A DNA stretch of 64,000 nt from CALMEC01 sp963706315 (GCA_963706315.1 CAVPMA010000014.1:304560-368559), one strand, 5' to 3'; shown: positions 7,620-16,486, counted from the stretch's first letter. Made by a program: numbers and translations. The notes: generated by a model from the letters alone, not told the origin.

Positions 7620-8816
7620 GTGACCGCGCTCCAGCGTACCCTGAACGTCGCGGTGGTCGGGGGATCCCTCGGCGGGCTCACCGCCGCCCTCGTGCTGCGC
7701 GACGCCGGCTGTACGGTGACGGTCTACGAACGCTCGCAGAACGAGCTGTCCGGGCTCGGAGCCGGCATCGTCGTGCAGGAGGCCACCGTGCGCTACCTCG
7801 TCGACCGGCTCGGCCTGACCCTCGATGCCATCAGCGTGCCCTCGCGAGCCCTGCAGTACCTCGGCCCTGACGGCGGGGTCACGTTCCAGCGGCCGAGCCC
7901 GTACCGGTTCACCGCCTGGAACACCGTTTACCGGTCGCTGCTCGGCGCCCTCGGCGACGACGCCTACCGCCGCGGCCACGCCCTCGTGGGCTTCGACCAG
8001 GATCACGCCGGCGTGGACCTGCGCTTCGCCAACGGCGCCGACGCGAGGGTCGACATGCTGATATGCGCCGACGGGGTGGCATCCACCGCGCGGCGGCGGC
8101 TGCTGCCGGGCGTCGAGCCGGCCTACTCCGGATACGTCGGCTGGCGCGGCACCGTCAGCGAGTCCCTCCTCACCCCTGAGGCGTTCGCCGTGCTCGGTGA
8201 CGCGATCACGTACGGCCTCGTCGAGCACAGCCACGTCGTTGCGTACCAGATCCCCAGCGTGGAGGGTGGACTGGGGGAAGGGGAGCGCCTCGTCAACTTC
8301 GTGTGGTACCGCAACGTCCCGCTGGGCGCCCCGCTCGACGAGCTCATGACCGACCGCGACGGGCTGTCGCGCCCACTGTCGCTGCATCCGGGGATCGTGC
8401 AGGACCGGTACGTCGCGGCCATCCGGCGGACCGCCGCCGAGGTGCTGCCCGGGCCGCTCGCGGAGATGGTGGAGCGCACCCCGCAGCCGTTCGTGCAGGC
8501 GATCGTCGACGTGGAGTCGCCGCGCATGGCGTTCGGCCGGATCGCGCTCATCGGCGACGCCGCCTTCACGGCTCGCCCGCATGCAGCGGCCGGCACGGCG
8601 AAGGCGGCCGAGAACGGCTGGCGGCTCGCCGAGCACCTCGTCGCCGCCGGGGGCGACGTTCCCGCGGCGATCGCGGCGTGGGAGCCGTCGCAGCTTGAGC
8701 TTGGCCGCAACCTGGTTGCGCGCGCCCGCGACGTGGGGGAGCGCTCGCAGTTCCATGGCACCTGGGTGCCGGGCGACCCGGACCTGCGGTTCGGCCTCTA
8801 CGGCCCCGGCCGCTAG
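7620..8816 (+). CDS. FAD-dependent aromatic-ring monooxygenase (2,6-dihydroxypyridine hydroxylase-like)
   Basis: A 398-residue single-component flavoprotein monooxygenase of the p-hydroxybenzoate hydroxylase fold. The N-terminal Rossmann motif VAVVGGSLGGLTAA (residues 9-22) binds the ADP part of FAD, ICADGVASTARRRL is the conserved DG motif (about residue 148), and IALIGDAAFTARPHAAAG (about 304) is the GD motif for the FAD ribityl chain. The C-terminal part resembles the DhpH group that hydroxylates dihydroxypyridines using NAD(P)H, but the real substrate is unknown. It starts with GTG and ends in a CTAG shared with the convergent gene. Confidence 0.85.
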   Translation: MTALQRTLNVAVVGGSLGGLTAALVLRDAGCTVTVYERSQNELSGLGAGIVVQEATVRYLVDRLGLTLDAISVPSRALQYLGPDGGVTFQRPSPYRFTAWNTVYRSLLGALGDDAYRRGHALVGFDQDHAGVDLRFANGADARVDMLICADGVASTARRRLLPGVEPAYSGYVGWRGTVSESLLTPEAFAVLGDAITYGLVEHSHVVAYQIPSVEGGLGEGERLVNFVWYRNVPLGAPLDELMTDRDGLSRPLSLHPGIVQDRYVAAIRRTAAEVLPGPLAEMVERTPQPFVQAIVDVESPRMAFGRIALIGDAAFTARPHAAAGTAKAAENGWRLAEHLVAAGGDVPAAIAAWEPSQLELGRNLVARARDVGERSQFHGTWVPGDPDLRFGLYGPGR

Positions 8817-9568
8817 CCGACTCGGTCGAGGAGGCCGGCGAGAGGGCGGTAGTGGGTGTCGTCCACCGCGGCGAACCCGGTCGCGCCGAAGCGCCCGAGC
8901 TCGCGGGAACCGAGCTCCAGCAGGGAGCCTGCGATGGCCTCGACCACGTCGGCGGGTAGCGTGGGCGCCGCGATCACCGGCTGGATCGGGAACGGGCCGA
9001 GCGACTCCACCACCCGCAGTCGGTCAGTGAGGTCAGGCCGGGCCGAGGTCAGCCGTCGCCACACCACCGAGTCCACCGCGCACACGTCCGCCTTCTTCGC
9101 CAGCAGCATCGCGATCGACGCCTCGTGCGAGCCCGACCAGCGCTTCCGGCCGATCCGGGTGCCGGGCTCGAGGCGGCTCAGGATCGACCACCGGCCCGAG
9201 AGCGACACCGGGTCGTTGAATGCAACCGTTCCCGCCACCAGCTCTTCGAGCGTCTGTCGCGAGTCGCCGGCTCGGGCGAGCACCTCGGCGAAGTACACGG
9301 GTGCGCCGGGGGCCCGCCCGTCGGCGAACAGCGGCGCGACGGGCACGAGCCGCACCTCGTGCGCGAGGCGCAGGTACGACGGGGCGCACACAAACGCGAG
9401 ATCGGCGCGGCCGTCGACGAGCGGGTTGGGCTCGCCGGGCGGCGGCCCGCTGAAGCGCTCGTCCACCGCCAGGTCCATCGGTTCCCCGATGCCGCGCGAC
9501 ACGTGGCCGAGGACCGTCGCGTAGAAATCGCGCGGGATGCCGGGTGTGAGATAGGTGATCGCCCGCAC
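8813..9568 (-). CDS. PhnD-like phosphate/phosphonate-type substrate-binding protein
   Basis: A 251-residue two-lobed periplasmic-binding fold: TYLTPGIPRDFYATVLGHVS at the N-terminus, DGRADLAFVCAPSYLRL (the hinge strand typical of PhnD/TauA-type proteins), AGTVAFNDPVSLSG, GSHEASIAMLLAKKADVCAVDSV, and a final SGR-like helix. PhnD proteins feed ABC importers, but no signal peptide, permease or ATPase is present, so this may be a cytoplasmic sensor or orphan binder. GTG 9568 gives the family N-terminus without a good ribosome binding site. It shares its stop-codon tetranucleotide CTAG with the convergent monooxygenase. Confidence 0.75.
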   Translation of the reverse strand: MRAITYLTPGIPRDFYATVLGHVSRGIGEPMDLAVDERFSGPPPGEPNPLVDGRADLAFVCAPSYLRLAHEVRLVPVAPLFADGRAPGAPVYFAEVLARAGDSRQTLEELVAGTVAFNDPVSLSGRWSILSRLEPGTRIGRKRWSGSHEASIAMLLAKKADVCAVDSVVWRRLTSARPDLTDRLRVVESLGPFPIQPVIAAPTLPADVVEAIAGSLLELGSRELGRFGATGFAAVDDTHYRPLAGLLDRVG

Positions 9569-9637
9569 GCGACCGATTGTGGCATTCGCGTTCACGGCGA
9601 TCCTTGGCGACTCGCGGGGCGCTAGTGTCGCTACCCC

Positions 9638-10681
9638 ATGCGCGCCACCGTCATCCACGGACCTCGCGACGTGCGCGTCGAGGATGTTCCCGACGCCACC
9701 ATCGTCGCGTCAACCGACGCGCTCGTGCGGGTGACCCACGCCTGCATCTGCGGCAGCGACTTGTGGCCGTACCGCGGCGAGCTGCAGATCTACGGCATCG
9801 GCGGGCGCACGGGGCACGAGTTCATCGGCATCGTCGAGGACGTCGGCTCGGACGTGCACCTCGTGAAGCGCGGCGACCGGGTCATCGCCCCGTTTGCCTT
9901 CTCGGACGGGCAGTGCGAGTACTGCGAACGCGGACTCCACACCTCGTGCGTGGCCGGCGGCTACTGGGGCGGCCGCAACGACGGCGGCCAGGGCGAGGCG
10001 GTGCGGGCGCCACAGGCCGACGGCACCCTCGTGCCGCTCCCCCCGGACGTGGACCTGTCCGACCCCGCCCTCGTTGCCTCCTTCGCGGCCCTCACCGACG
10101 TCATGTCCACCGGCCATCACGCGGCGATCAGCGCCGGGGTCGGTCCGGGATGCGCCGTCGTGATCGTCGGGGACGGCGCGGTGGGGTTGTGCGCCGTCCT
10201 GGCGGCGGCCCGCCTCGGCGCGGATCACATCATCGCCCTCGGCCATCACGAGGACCGGTTGGCCATCGCCCGGCGCTTCGGTGCCACCGACATCGTCACC
10301 GAGCGCGGGGACGAGGCCGTCGCCCGGGTACGGGAGCTTATCGGCGGGGGGTCGCCGAAGGTGCTCGAGTGCGTGGGGACCAACGGCTCGTTCGACACCG
10401 CCATTCACGCCTGCCGGCCCGGCGGGGTTGTGGGGCACGTCGGCGTTCCGGCCGGCGGTAAGATCGACCTGCTCGATATCCACATGCGGAACGTCGCGCT
10501 CATCGGCGGGGTCGCACCCGCGCGGCGCTACATCCCCGAGCTCCTCGCCGACGTTCTCGTGGGGCGCCTCGACCCGTCGCCGGTCTTCGACCTCATCATC
10601 GACCTCGAGCACGTGCCCGACGGCTACGCCGCCATGGACGAGCGGCGCGCTATCAAGGTGCTGGTGGCCACCGGGGCCTGA
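9638..10681 (+). CDS. zinc-dependent alcohol dehydrogenase (MDR superfamily)
   Basis: A 347-residue medium-chain dehydrogenase/reductase. Catalytic zinc ligands are visible in CICGSDLW (Cys about 37) and GHEFIGIV (His and Glu about 60-61). The structural zinc lobe CEYCERGLHTSC has three cysteines rather than four, so that site may be altered. The NAD(P) Rossmann motif is VVIVGDGAVGLCAVLAA (about residue 170). Substrate is unknown. A TAGTGT hexamer nine bases before ATG and no ribosome binding site fit a leaderless or very short leader. It is divergent from the PhnD-like gene. Confidence 0.85.
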   Translation: MRATVIHGPRDVRVEDVPDATIVASTDALVRVTHACICGSDLWPYRGELQIYGIGGRTGHEFIGIVEDVGSDVHLVKRGDRVIAPFAFSDGQCEYCERGLHTSCVAGGYWGGRNDGGQGEAVRAPQADGTLVPLPPDVDLSDPALVASFAALTDVMSTGHHAAISAGVGPGCAVVIVGDGAVGLCAVLAAARLGADHIIALGHHEDRLAIARRFGATDIVTERGDEAVARVRELIGGGSPKVLECVGTNGSFDTAIHACRPGGVVGHVGVPAGGKIDLLDIHMRNVALIGGVAPARRYIPELLADVLVGRLDPSPVFDLIIDLEHVPDGYAAMDERRAIKVLVATGA

Positions 10682-10835
10682 CCGTAAATATCCGGCCGAC
10701 GGCAACTTTGAACGTCAGGACCTTCGGCCTCCTTCTTGAGATCTACTTGAAGGCCTTTCAGGAGCTGCGCAACCCTTGCGCCGGCTGCTTCACCGCGGCC
10801 GAGACCGTCGTGGTCCCCCGCAGCGCCCAAACCAT

Positions 10836-10962
10836 CGTCCCGGGCGATTAACAATCCGTTGCGAGCCCCGAATCGTCCCGGGCGATTAGCAATCGGGACT
10901 TCGAATTGTTAATCGCCCGGGACCACCTGCGGGCTCAAACGGATTGTTAGTCGCCCGGGACG
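10836..10962. repeat. four nested copies of a 20-bp inverted-repeat unit
   Basis: The unit (C)GTCCCGGGCGATTAACAAT occurs at 10836-10855 and 10874-10893 on the plus strand and, inverted, at 10905-10923 and 10943-10962. The outer pair matches over about 25 bases with one mismatch (and extends further with an indel); the inner pair matches over about 18. The set can fold as two nested stems or act as four oriented binding sites. It lies between two convergent genes, so a REP/MITE-like element or bidirectional terminator is more likely than a promoter operator. Confidence 0.8.
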
Positions 10963-10977
10963 GCTTTGAGCAACGGG

Positions 10978-12153
10978 TCAGGCGGCCATGAGGCCGGTGC
11001 CCCACATCAGGATCAGGCCGGCGCCCAAACCGGTTGCGATGAGGGGTTCCAGGCCGCGCTTCGTGCCGGCGGGGCGGAGGGACGGCAGGATCTGCTGGAT
11101 CACCTGCACGATCGCCCCCGCGCCGACGCCGAGCAGGAGCGCACTGACCTGCGGGTTCGATGCCAGCCCGCCGATCCAGGCGCCCGCCGCCACCGGCAGC
11201 CCCGCGATCGCGCCGAGCAGCGCCAGGCTGCGCAAGCTCGGCCGCTCACGGGCGACCGGAGCGACGATCGCGAGCCCCTCCGTCGTGTTGTGCACCGCGA
11301 ACCCGATCACCAGGAACGCACCGAGGGCGAGCGCCCCCGCCGCGTACGCTCCACCGATCGCCAGGCCCTCACCGAAGTTGTGGAGCCCGATGCCGATCGC
11401 CACGAGCAGCGCCACCCGCCAGCCGTCCGCGCCGGTTCGGCGGCGGCTCAGCCAGCCGTCCACCCCCGTCATCGCCACGTACGCCAGGAACGCGCCGAGC
11501 GCGACGAGGCTCGCGCCGCCGAAGCTCTGCGCCCCCCGACCGGCCTGCTCGACGCCCTCGACCACCGCCTCCACCGCCAGGAACGCGAGAAGCCCAACCG
11601 TGACCGCCAGCAGGAAGCGCACCACCGGGTCGCCCGCCCGCCGGGCGAACGGCAGCCACAGCATCCCCATCAGCACCGGGATGAGCCCCACGTAGAGGCC
11701 CAGGAGACCGAGCAGGCCGAAGAAGCTCGCGTCGGCCTTCGGCGTCTCCGCCGCGGCCTCGATCGCGTGCGCCACGGTGACGCCGGTGGAGGTCAGCAGC
11801 GAGATCTCGTAGGCCTCGCCCTCGTTCCACAGGTACGGGATCCGAACGGTGGCCTGCCCGAGCCGCCCGATCGGCTTGGACGGGATGGACGCCTCGGCGA
11901 TGAACGCGTCGTTGACGATGACCTGAGCAAGCCGGACCGGATCCGGCCCGTCGTTGCGGACGCGAAGCTCGATGACGCCGGGCCGCAGCTCCGTGCGCTC
12001 CACCGCGACCTTCTCGATGGCCGGGCCGTTGCGGTCGAGGCCCGGCAGGTCGAACGCCAGGAGCAGCAGCCCGACGATCGCCAGGAGCGAGATCGGGATC
12101 GCCGCGAGGATCCACGCCGGGGCCCGGTGTGCCTGTGAGGCCTCTCTGCTCAC
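10978..12153 (-). CDS. ZIP-family metal transporter with an inserted exported beta domain
   Basis: A 391-residue membrane protein. An N-terminal helix (about residues 12-33) is followed by about 95 residues of beta-sandwich character (VIELRVRNDGPDPVRLAQV and similar, CARDB-like), then seven to eight helices. The core carries the ZIP metal motifs IGIGLHNFGEGLAIG and FAVHNTTEGLAIV, where H, N and E ligate zinc or iron. ZIP proteins import divalent metal into the cytoplasm; the added outer domain is unusual. GTG 12153 overlaps the stop of the upstream multicopper oxidase by four bases (GTGA), so the two are translationally coupled. Confidence 0.85.
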   Translation of the reverse strand: MSREASQAHRAPAWILAAIPISLLAIVGLLLLAFDLPGLDRNGPAIEKVAVERTELRPGVIELRVRNDGPDPVRLAQVIVNDAFIAEASIPSKPIGRLGQATVRIPYLWNEGEAYEISLLTSTGVTVAHAIEAAAETPKADASFFGLLGLLGLYVGLIPVLMGMLWLPFARRAGDPVVRFLLAVTVGLLAFLAVEAVVEGVEQAGRGAQSFGGASLVALGAFLAYVAMTGVDGWLSRRRTGADGWRVALLVAIGIGLHNFGEGLAIGGAYAAGALALGAFLVIGFAVHNTTEGLAIVAPVARERPSLRSLALLGAIAGLPVAAGAWIGGLASNPQVSALLLGVGAGAIVQVIQQILPSLRPAGTKRGLEPLIATGLGAGLILMWGTGLMAA

Positions 12154-13184
12154 GTGACCTCGAACATCCCGACCCAGCCGAGCTCGGCGAACTCGCTCTT
12201 GTGGGCGTGGAACATGTACCGACCCGCATACGGGAACCGCACCTCGAGGATGCCCCGCTGCCCCTGCACCTGGCTGATCGTGTCGGTGAGCTCGCTCGGT
12301 GTGAGCGACGTGCCGGTCGGGTAGTAGTGGAAGAAGTTGGCGTGCAGGTGGAACGAGTTGATGGCGTCGAACTCGAGGACGTTGACGAGGTAGATCCGCA
12401 CCAGCTCGCCGCGGCGCACAGCGATCGGCCGGTGCATGTAGTGGAACCCGACCGTGTTGACCGCGTACACCTCGTTCGCGCCGTCGAAGTTCGTGTCGAA
12501 CCCGTTCATCACCATCACCATCTCGTGCGCCTCCGGCCGCGGCGTCTCGGGATCGATGACGAAGGCGCCGTAGAGCCCCCGGTGGATGTGGGTGGCGAGC
12601 GGGAAGGTGTGACAGTGGTAGAGGTGCAGCCCGAACGGCGTTGCGTCGAACTCGTAGACGTGGGTGCCTCCGGGCTCGACCAGCCCGCCCGGCCCGCTCC
12701 CGGGGATTCCGTCCATCGCCGACGGGTGGATACCGTGGAAGTGCATGGTGTGGGGGTGGCCGGTGGCGTTGGTGAACCGAATCTGCAGGCGGTCGCCCTC
12801 GGTCGCGCGGAACGTCGGCCCGGGAACCCGGCCGTTGTAGGTCCACGCCGGGAAGGACACGCCCGGCGCCACCTGGATCTCCCGCTCCCGCGCCACAACC
12901 TCCCAGGTGCGCAGGGAGCGGCCGCCGGGCAGGCGCGTGACCGTGCCACCGTCGAAGTCGGTGAGCAGCAGGTCGGGGTCGAAGCCGTTCAGGGCGGCGT
13001 CGACGTGACCGCGCGCGCCGGAGTGGAGCGGACCGTGGGGGTACTGGTGGGCGAGCTCCCCCGGCGTAGGCGCGTCCGACGAGCTGCCGCCGCCGGAGGC
13101 TCCCGTCACGACCGCCAGCGCGCCGGCACCGGCGGCGGCGCCGAGCAGTCCCCTACGGGTGAGCTTCGTGCGATCGAGCGGCAT
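12150..13184 (-). CDS. exported two-domain multicopper oxidase
   Basis: A 344-residue protein with a twin-arginine leader (TRRGLLGAAAGAG, residues 9-21) and a disordered GGGSSS stretch, so it is exported folded. Copper ligands are visible: HTMHFHG (145-151), HLYHCHTFPLATHIHRG (187-203), NSFHLHANFFHYYP (about 272) and FHAHKSEFAELGWVG near the end. The layout and size fit two-domain laccase/nitrite-reductase-type oxidases, which oxidise metals or phenols with oxygen. Coupling to a ZIP transporter suggests a metal oxidation and uptake unit (inference). It is the first gene of the pair; no clear promoter was identified upstream. Confidence 0.88.
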   Translation of the reverse strand: MPLDRTKLTRRGLLGAAAGAGALAVVTGASGGGSSSDAPTPGELAHQYPHGPLHSGARGHVDAALNGFDPDLLLTDFDGGTVTRLPGGRSLRTWEVVAREREIQVAPGVSFPAWTYNGRVPGPTFRATEGDRLQIRFTNATGHPHTMHFHGIHPSAMDGIPGSGPGGLVEPGGTHVYEFDATPFGLHLYHCHTFPLATHIHRGLYGAFVIDPETPRPEAHEMVMVMNGFDTNFDGANEVYAVNTVGFHYMHRPIAVRRGELVRIYLVNVLEFDAINSFHLHANFFHYYPTGTSLTPSELTDTISQVQGQRGILEVRFPYAGRYMFHAHKSEFAELGWVGMFEVT

Positions 13185-13275
13185 CAGGGCCCCAGTGTTC
13201 GCGATCCCTGATGCGAAAGTTTGGCAAGGCTAATTCATGAACGCAAGCCAGGCTGAACCATCGCAGTGGCACGAC

Positions 13276-14295
13276 TTACTTCTTGGCGGGCTTCTCTGCG
13301 TGCCCGCCGAACTGCTTGCGCATGGCCGACAGGACCTTGTCGGCGAAGTCCGCCTCGCCCCGTGAGCTGAAGCGCTCGAAGAGCGACGCCGTCAGCACAT
13401 GGGCGGGGACGCCGGTCTCGACGGCGGCCTGCACCGTCCACCGGCCTTCGCCGCTGTCGCTCACGCGCCCACCGAAGCTGTCGAGCTCGGAGTCCTCGAG
13501 CAGCGCGATCGCGGTGAGGTCGAGGAGCCAGCTGGCCACGACGCTCCCGCGCCGCCATACCTCGGCGATCTCGGTGGTGTCGAGGTCGTAGCGGTAGTAC
13601 TCCGGGTGGGTGAGGGGTGCGGTCTCGGCGTCGTGCTCCTGGTCGGCGGCACCCGCGTTGGCCTTGCGCAGGATCCCGAGGCCCTCCGCGTAGGCGGCCA
13701 TGGCCCCGTACTCGATGCCGTTGTGGACCATCTTCACGAAGTGCCCGGCGCCGGCGGGACCGCAGTGCAGGTAGCCGTGCTCGGCGGTGGTGGCCCGTCC
13801 CTTGCGCCCGGGCGTGCGGGGGGCCGACGCGACCCCGGGGGCGAGCGAGCGGAAGATCGGGTCGAGGCGCTTCACGGTCTTCGCCTCGCCGCCGATCATG
13901 AGGCAGAAGCCGCGCTCGAGCCCGAAGACTCCCCCGCTGGTGCCGACGTCGACGTAGCCGACGCCCTGCTCGGCGAGCTCGGCCGCGCGGTGGATGTCGT
14001 CGCGGTAGTAGCTGTTGCCCCCGTCGATCACGACGTCGCCGCGCTCGAGGTGGGCCGCCACGTCGGCGACGACCCGGCCGGTGATGCCCGCCGGCACCAT
14101 CACCCACGCCGAGCGCGGCGGGGTGAGCTTGCGGGCGAAGTCCTTCATGTCCTTCGCCCCGGTGGCGCCCTCCTTCACCAGCTGCCGGACGGCCGCCCGG
14201 TCGACGTCGGTCACCACGCATTCGTGGCCGTCGCGCATGAGCCGCCGCACGATGTTCGCGCCCATCCGGCCAAGCCCGACCATTCCCAGCTGCAT
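13276..14295 (-). CDS. gnd: 6-phosphogluconate dehydrogenase, short decarboxylating form
   Basis: A 339-residue protein with the NAD(P) motif MVGLGRMGANIVRRL at the N-terminus, VIDGGNSYYRDD and DVGTSGGVFGLERGFCLMIGG in the middle, and the catalytic helix GAGHFVKMVHNGIEYG (conserved lysine and HNGIEY). It converts 6-phosphogluconate to ribulose 5-phosphate with CO2 release. The length (about 300-340) marks the short YqeC/GndA-like class, often NAD-preferring, rather than the 470-residue form. ATG follows GAGGAGG by six bases. It lies 36 bases after pgi, an operon for glucose 6-phosphate use. Confidence 0.93.
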   Translation of the reverse strand: MQLGMVGLGRMGANIVRRLMRDGHECVVTDVDRAAVRQLVKEGATGAKDMKDFARKLTPPRSAWVMVPAGITGRVVADVAAHLERGDVVIDGGNSYYRDDIHRAAELAEQGVGYVDVGTSGGVFGLERGFCLMIGGEAKTVKRLDPIFRSLAPGVASAPRTPGRKGRATTAEHGYLHCGPAGAGHFVKMVHNGIEYGAMAAYAEGLGILRKANAGAADQEHDAETAPLTHPEYYRYDLDTTEIAEVWRRGSVVASWLLDLTAIALLEDSELDSFGGRVSDSGEGRWTVQAAVETGVPAHVLTASLFERFSSRGEADFADKVLSAMRKQFGGHAEKPAKK

Positions 14296-14331
14296 CGTTG
14301 CCTCCTCGTATCCGACCCCCGGCGGGGAAGA

Positions 14332-15960
14332 TTACGCGGGGCGGCCTCGCGCCTCCCGGTACCGCTTGATGAGGGCGTTCGTGGAGCTGTCGTGGGCGAG
14401 GGCGGGGGAATCCGGCGACTCGAGCTCCGGCGTGATCCGTCTCGCCAGCACCTTGCCGAGCTCGACGCCCCACTGGTCGAACGGGTTGATGTCCCAGATT
14501 GCCCCCATGGTGAACACCCGGTGCTCGTACAGCGCGACGAGCTGGCCGAGCACGCTCGGCGTGAGCCTCGGGGCAAGGATGGTGTTGGACGGCCGGTTGC
14601 CCGCGAACACCCGGTGCGGCACCTGGTGGGCGGGGACGCCCTCGGCCTCCACCTCCGCCCCGGTCTTGCCGAACGCGAGCGCCTCGGTCTGGGCGAAGAA
14701 GTTCGCCATGAGCTGGTCGTGGTGGTCGCCGACCTCGTGCACCGGCTCGTGGAACCCGATGAAGTCGCAGGGGATGAGGCGCGTGCCCTGGTGGATGAGC
14801 TGGAAGTAGGCGTGCTGGCCGTTGGTGCCGGGCGTGCCCCAGACCACCGGCCCGGTGGTGGTGCGCACCGGCTGCCCGACCAGGTCGACCGACTTGCCGT
14901 TGGACTCCATGTCGAGCTGCTGCAGGTAGGCGGGGAAGCGCGTGAGGTACTGGGAGTAGGGCAGCACCGCCTGCGTCTCGGCCCCGAAGAAGTTGCCGTA
15001 CCACACGCCGAGGAGCCCCATCAGCACCGGCAGGTTCCGCTCGAAGGGCGCGGTGCGGAAGTGCTCGTCGATTGTGCGGAAGCCGGCGAGCATCTCGCCG
15101 AAGGCCGACGGCCCGATCGCGACCATGACCGACAGCCCGATCGCCGAGTCCATGCTGTAGCGGCCGCCGACCCAGTCCCAGAAGCCGAACATGTTCGCGG
15201 TGTCGATGCCGAACTTCGCGACCTCGTCCGCGTTGGTCGACACGGCCACGAAGTGCCGGGCCACCGCCGCGTCGTCGCCGAGCTTCGCCAGGAGCCACTG
15301 CCGCGCGGACGTCGCGTTGGTGATCGTCTCGATGGTCGTGAACGTCTTCGACGCGACGATGAAGAGCGTCTCCTCGGGGTCGAGGTCGGCCGTCGCCTCC
15401 CAGATGTCGTCGCCGTCGACGTTCGACACGAAGCGCACCCTGAGCGACCGGTCGGCGTCGTCGCGCAGCGCGTCGTAGGCCATCGCGGGGCCCAGGTCGG
15501 ATCCGCCGATGCCGATGTTCACGACGTTACGGATCCGCCGGCCGGTGTATCCGGTCCAGGCGCCTGAGCGCACCCGCTCGGCGAACTCGCCCATGCGCCC
15601 GAGCACCTCGTGCACGTCGGGGACGACGTTGCGACCGTCGACCTCGATCACGGCCTCGGCCGGCGCGCGCAACGCCACGTGCAGCACGGCGCGGTCCTCG
15701 GTGACGTTGATGTGCTCGCCCGCGAACATCGCCTCGATCCGCTGCCTCAGGCCGGCCCGCTCGGCGAGGGCTGTGAGGAGCCCGATCGTTTCGGCGGTGA
15801 CGCGGTTCTTGGAGTAGTCGAGGAACAGGTCGCCCGCGGCGGCGGTGAGCGTCTCGCCGCGGGCGGGGTCGTCGGCGAACAGGTCCCGCAGGTGGCGGTC
15901 AGCGAGCGTGGCGTGGTGCGCGCTGAGGGCGTTCCATTCCGGGGTGTCGGCGATGCTCAC
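14332..15960 (-). CDS. pgi: glucose-6-phosphate isomerase
   Basis: A 542-residue cytoplasmic isomerase interconverting glucose 6-phosphate and fructose 6-phosphate. Signature segments are NIGIGGSDLGPAMAYDAL, TNADEVAKFGI, FWDWVGGRYSMDSAIGL, the EPVHEVGDHHDQLMANFFAQ stretch with the catalytic histidine, and GVELGKVLARRI near the end. Length is normal. GTG 15960 is chosen because GGGAG lies upstream and MSIADTPEWNAL is the family N-terminus; a longer upstream frame is not conserved. It precedes gnd in the same operon and its first 62 bases overlap the end of a USP-like frame. Confidence 0.95.
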   Translation of the reverse strand: MSIADTPEWNALSAHHATLADRHLRDLFADDPARGETLTAAAGDLFLDYSKNRVTAETIGLLTALAERAGLRQRIEAMFAGEHINVTEDRAVLHVALRAPAEAVIEVDGRNVVPDVHEVLGRMGEFAERVRSGAWTGYTGRRIRNVVNIGIGGSDLGPAMAYDALRDDADRSLRVRFVSNVDGDDIWEATADLDPEETLFIVASKTFTTIETITNATSARQWLLAKLGDDAAVARHFVAVSTNADEVAKFGIDTANMFGFWDWVGGRYSMDSAIGLSVMVAIGPSAFGEMLAGFRTIDEHFRTAPFERNLPVLMGLLGVWYGNFFGAETQAVLPYSQYLTRFPAYLQQLDMESNGKSVDLVGQPVRTTTGPVVWGTPGTNGQHAYFQLIHQGTRLIPCDFIGFHEPVHEVGDHHDQLMANFFAQTEALAFGKTGAEVEAEGVPAHQVPHRVFAGNRPSNTILAPRLTPSVLGQLVALYEHRVFTMGAIWDINPFDQWGVELGKVLARRITPELESPDSPALAHDSSTNALIKRYREARGRPA

Positions 15961-16486
15961 AGCGGCGGCTCCCAGTGGTGGTGCGGTGACTTGCACGGTA
16001 CCCGCCCGGCTGCGGCGAGGACGCGAATTCGGCGGCCTCGTCGCACGCGGAGACGGCCGCATACCGGACGGGTAGTGCGCACCAGGCACGGGCGCGCTCC
16101 ACGAGCTTGATGCCGAGCCATCCGTCCTCGCGGGCCGCAGCGGAGGCGATCACCACCTCGTCGGCCGCGAAGACGGTGAGGGTATCGTCGAGCGCGAGGA
16201 GGGGGTCGGCGTCGCCCACGATGCCGCTGGCCCCGAACCCGGCCCGGCGGATGGCGGCGACAGAGTGGTTGAGCCGCGACTCGGCGTCGCGATGGGCGGC
16301 GCCGGCGTCGGCGACCAGGTGCCCCATCCACGAGTTGAGCGCCGGGGTGACCACGAGCACCTCGTGGCGTGCGTCAGGATCCTCTGGGCCGAGGAGGGTG
16401 GCGACGTCCTCGTCGTGGATTTCGTCGTTCGCGACGACCAGCACCCGGATCACGCGCGTGGGGGTGGGGGAGGCGATGGGGGTCAT
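15899..16486 (-). CDS. universal stress protein-like domain protein
   Basis: A protein of up to 195 residues whose first 150 have a nucleotide-binding alpha/beta pattern like USP: RVIRVLVVANDEIHDED, HEVLVVTPALNSWMGH, RRAGFGASGIVGDADPLLAL and TVFAADEVVIASAA (the conserved ADEVVI-type strand). USP proteins are cytoplasmic stress-response ATP binders. The last 40 residues are arginine/histidine rich, unlike the family, and the frame overlaps pgi by 62 bases; in the next frame a stop comes at 15957. The true C-terminus is therefore doubtful. Confidence 0.65.
   Translation of the reverse strand: MTPIASPTPTRVIRVLVVANDEIHDEDVATLLGPEDPDARHEVLVVTPALNSWMGHLVADAGAAHRDAESRLNHSVAAIRRAGFGASGIVGDADPLLALDDTLTVFAADEVVIASAAAREDGWLGIKLVERARAWCALPVRYAAVSACDEAAEFASSPQPGGYRASHRTTTGSRRCEHRRHPGMERPQRAPRHAR

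Noticed and set aside
10836..10962. CRISPR array
   Set aside because: The four repeats occur in both orientations with unequal spacing and palindromic nesting, and no cas genes are nearby.
12129..13211. A plus-strand frame opposite the multicopper oxidase
   Set aside because: Copper-ligand motifs and a Tat leader on the minus strand identify the real gene; the plus frame has no recognisable domain.
13235..15298. A 687-codon minus-strand frame crossing gnd and pgi in another frame
   Set aside because: Arginine/glycine-rich composition and overlap with two clearly real genes mark it as a shadow frame.
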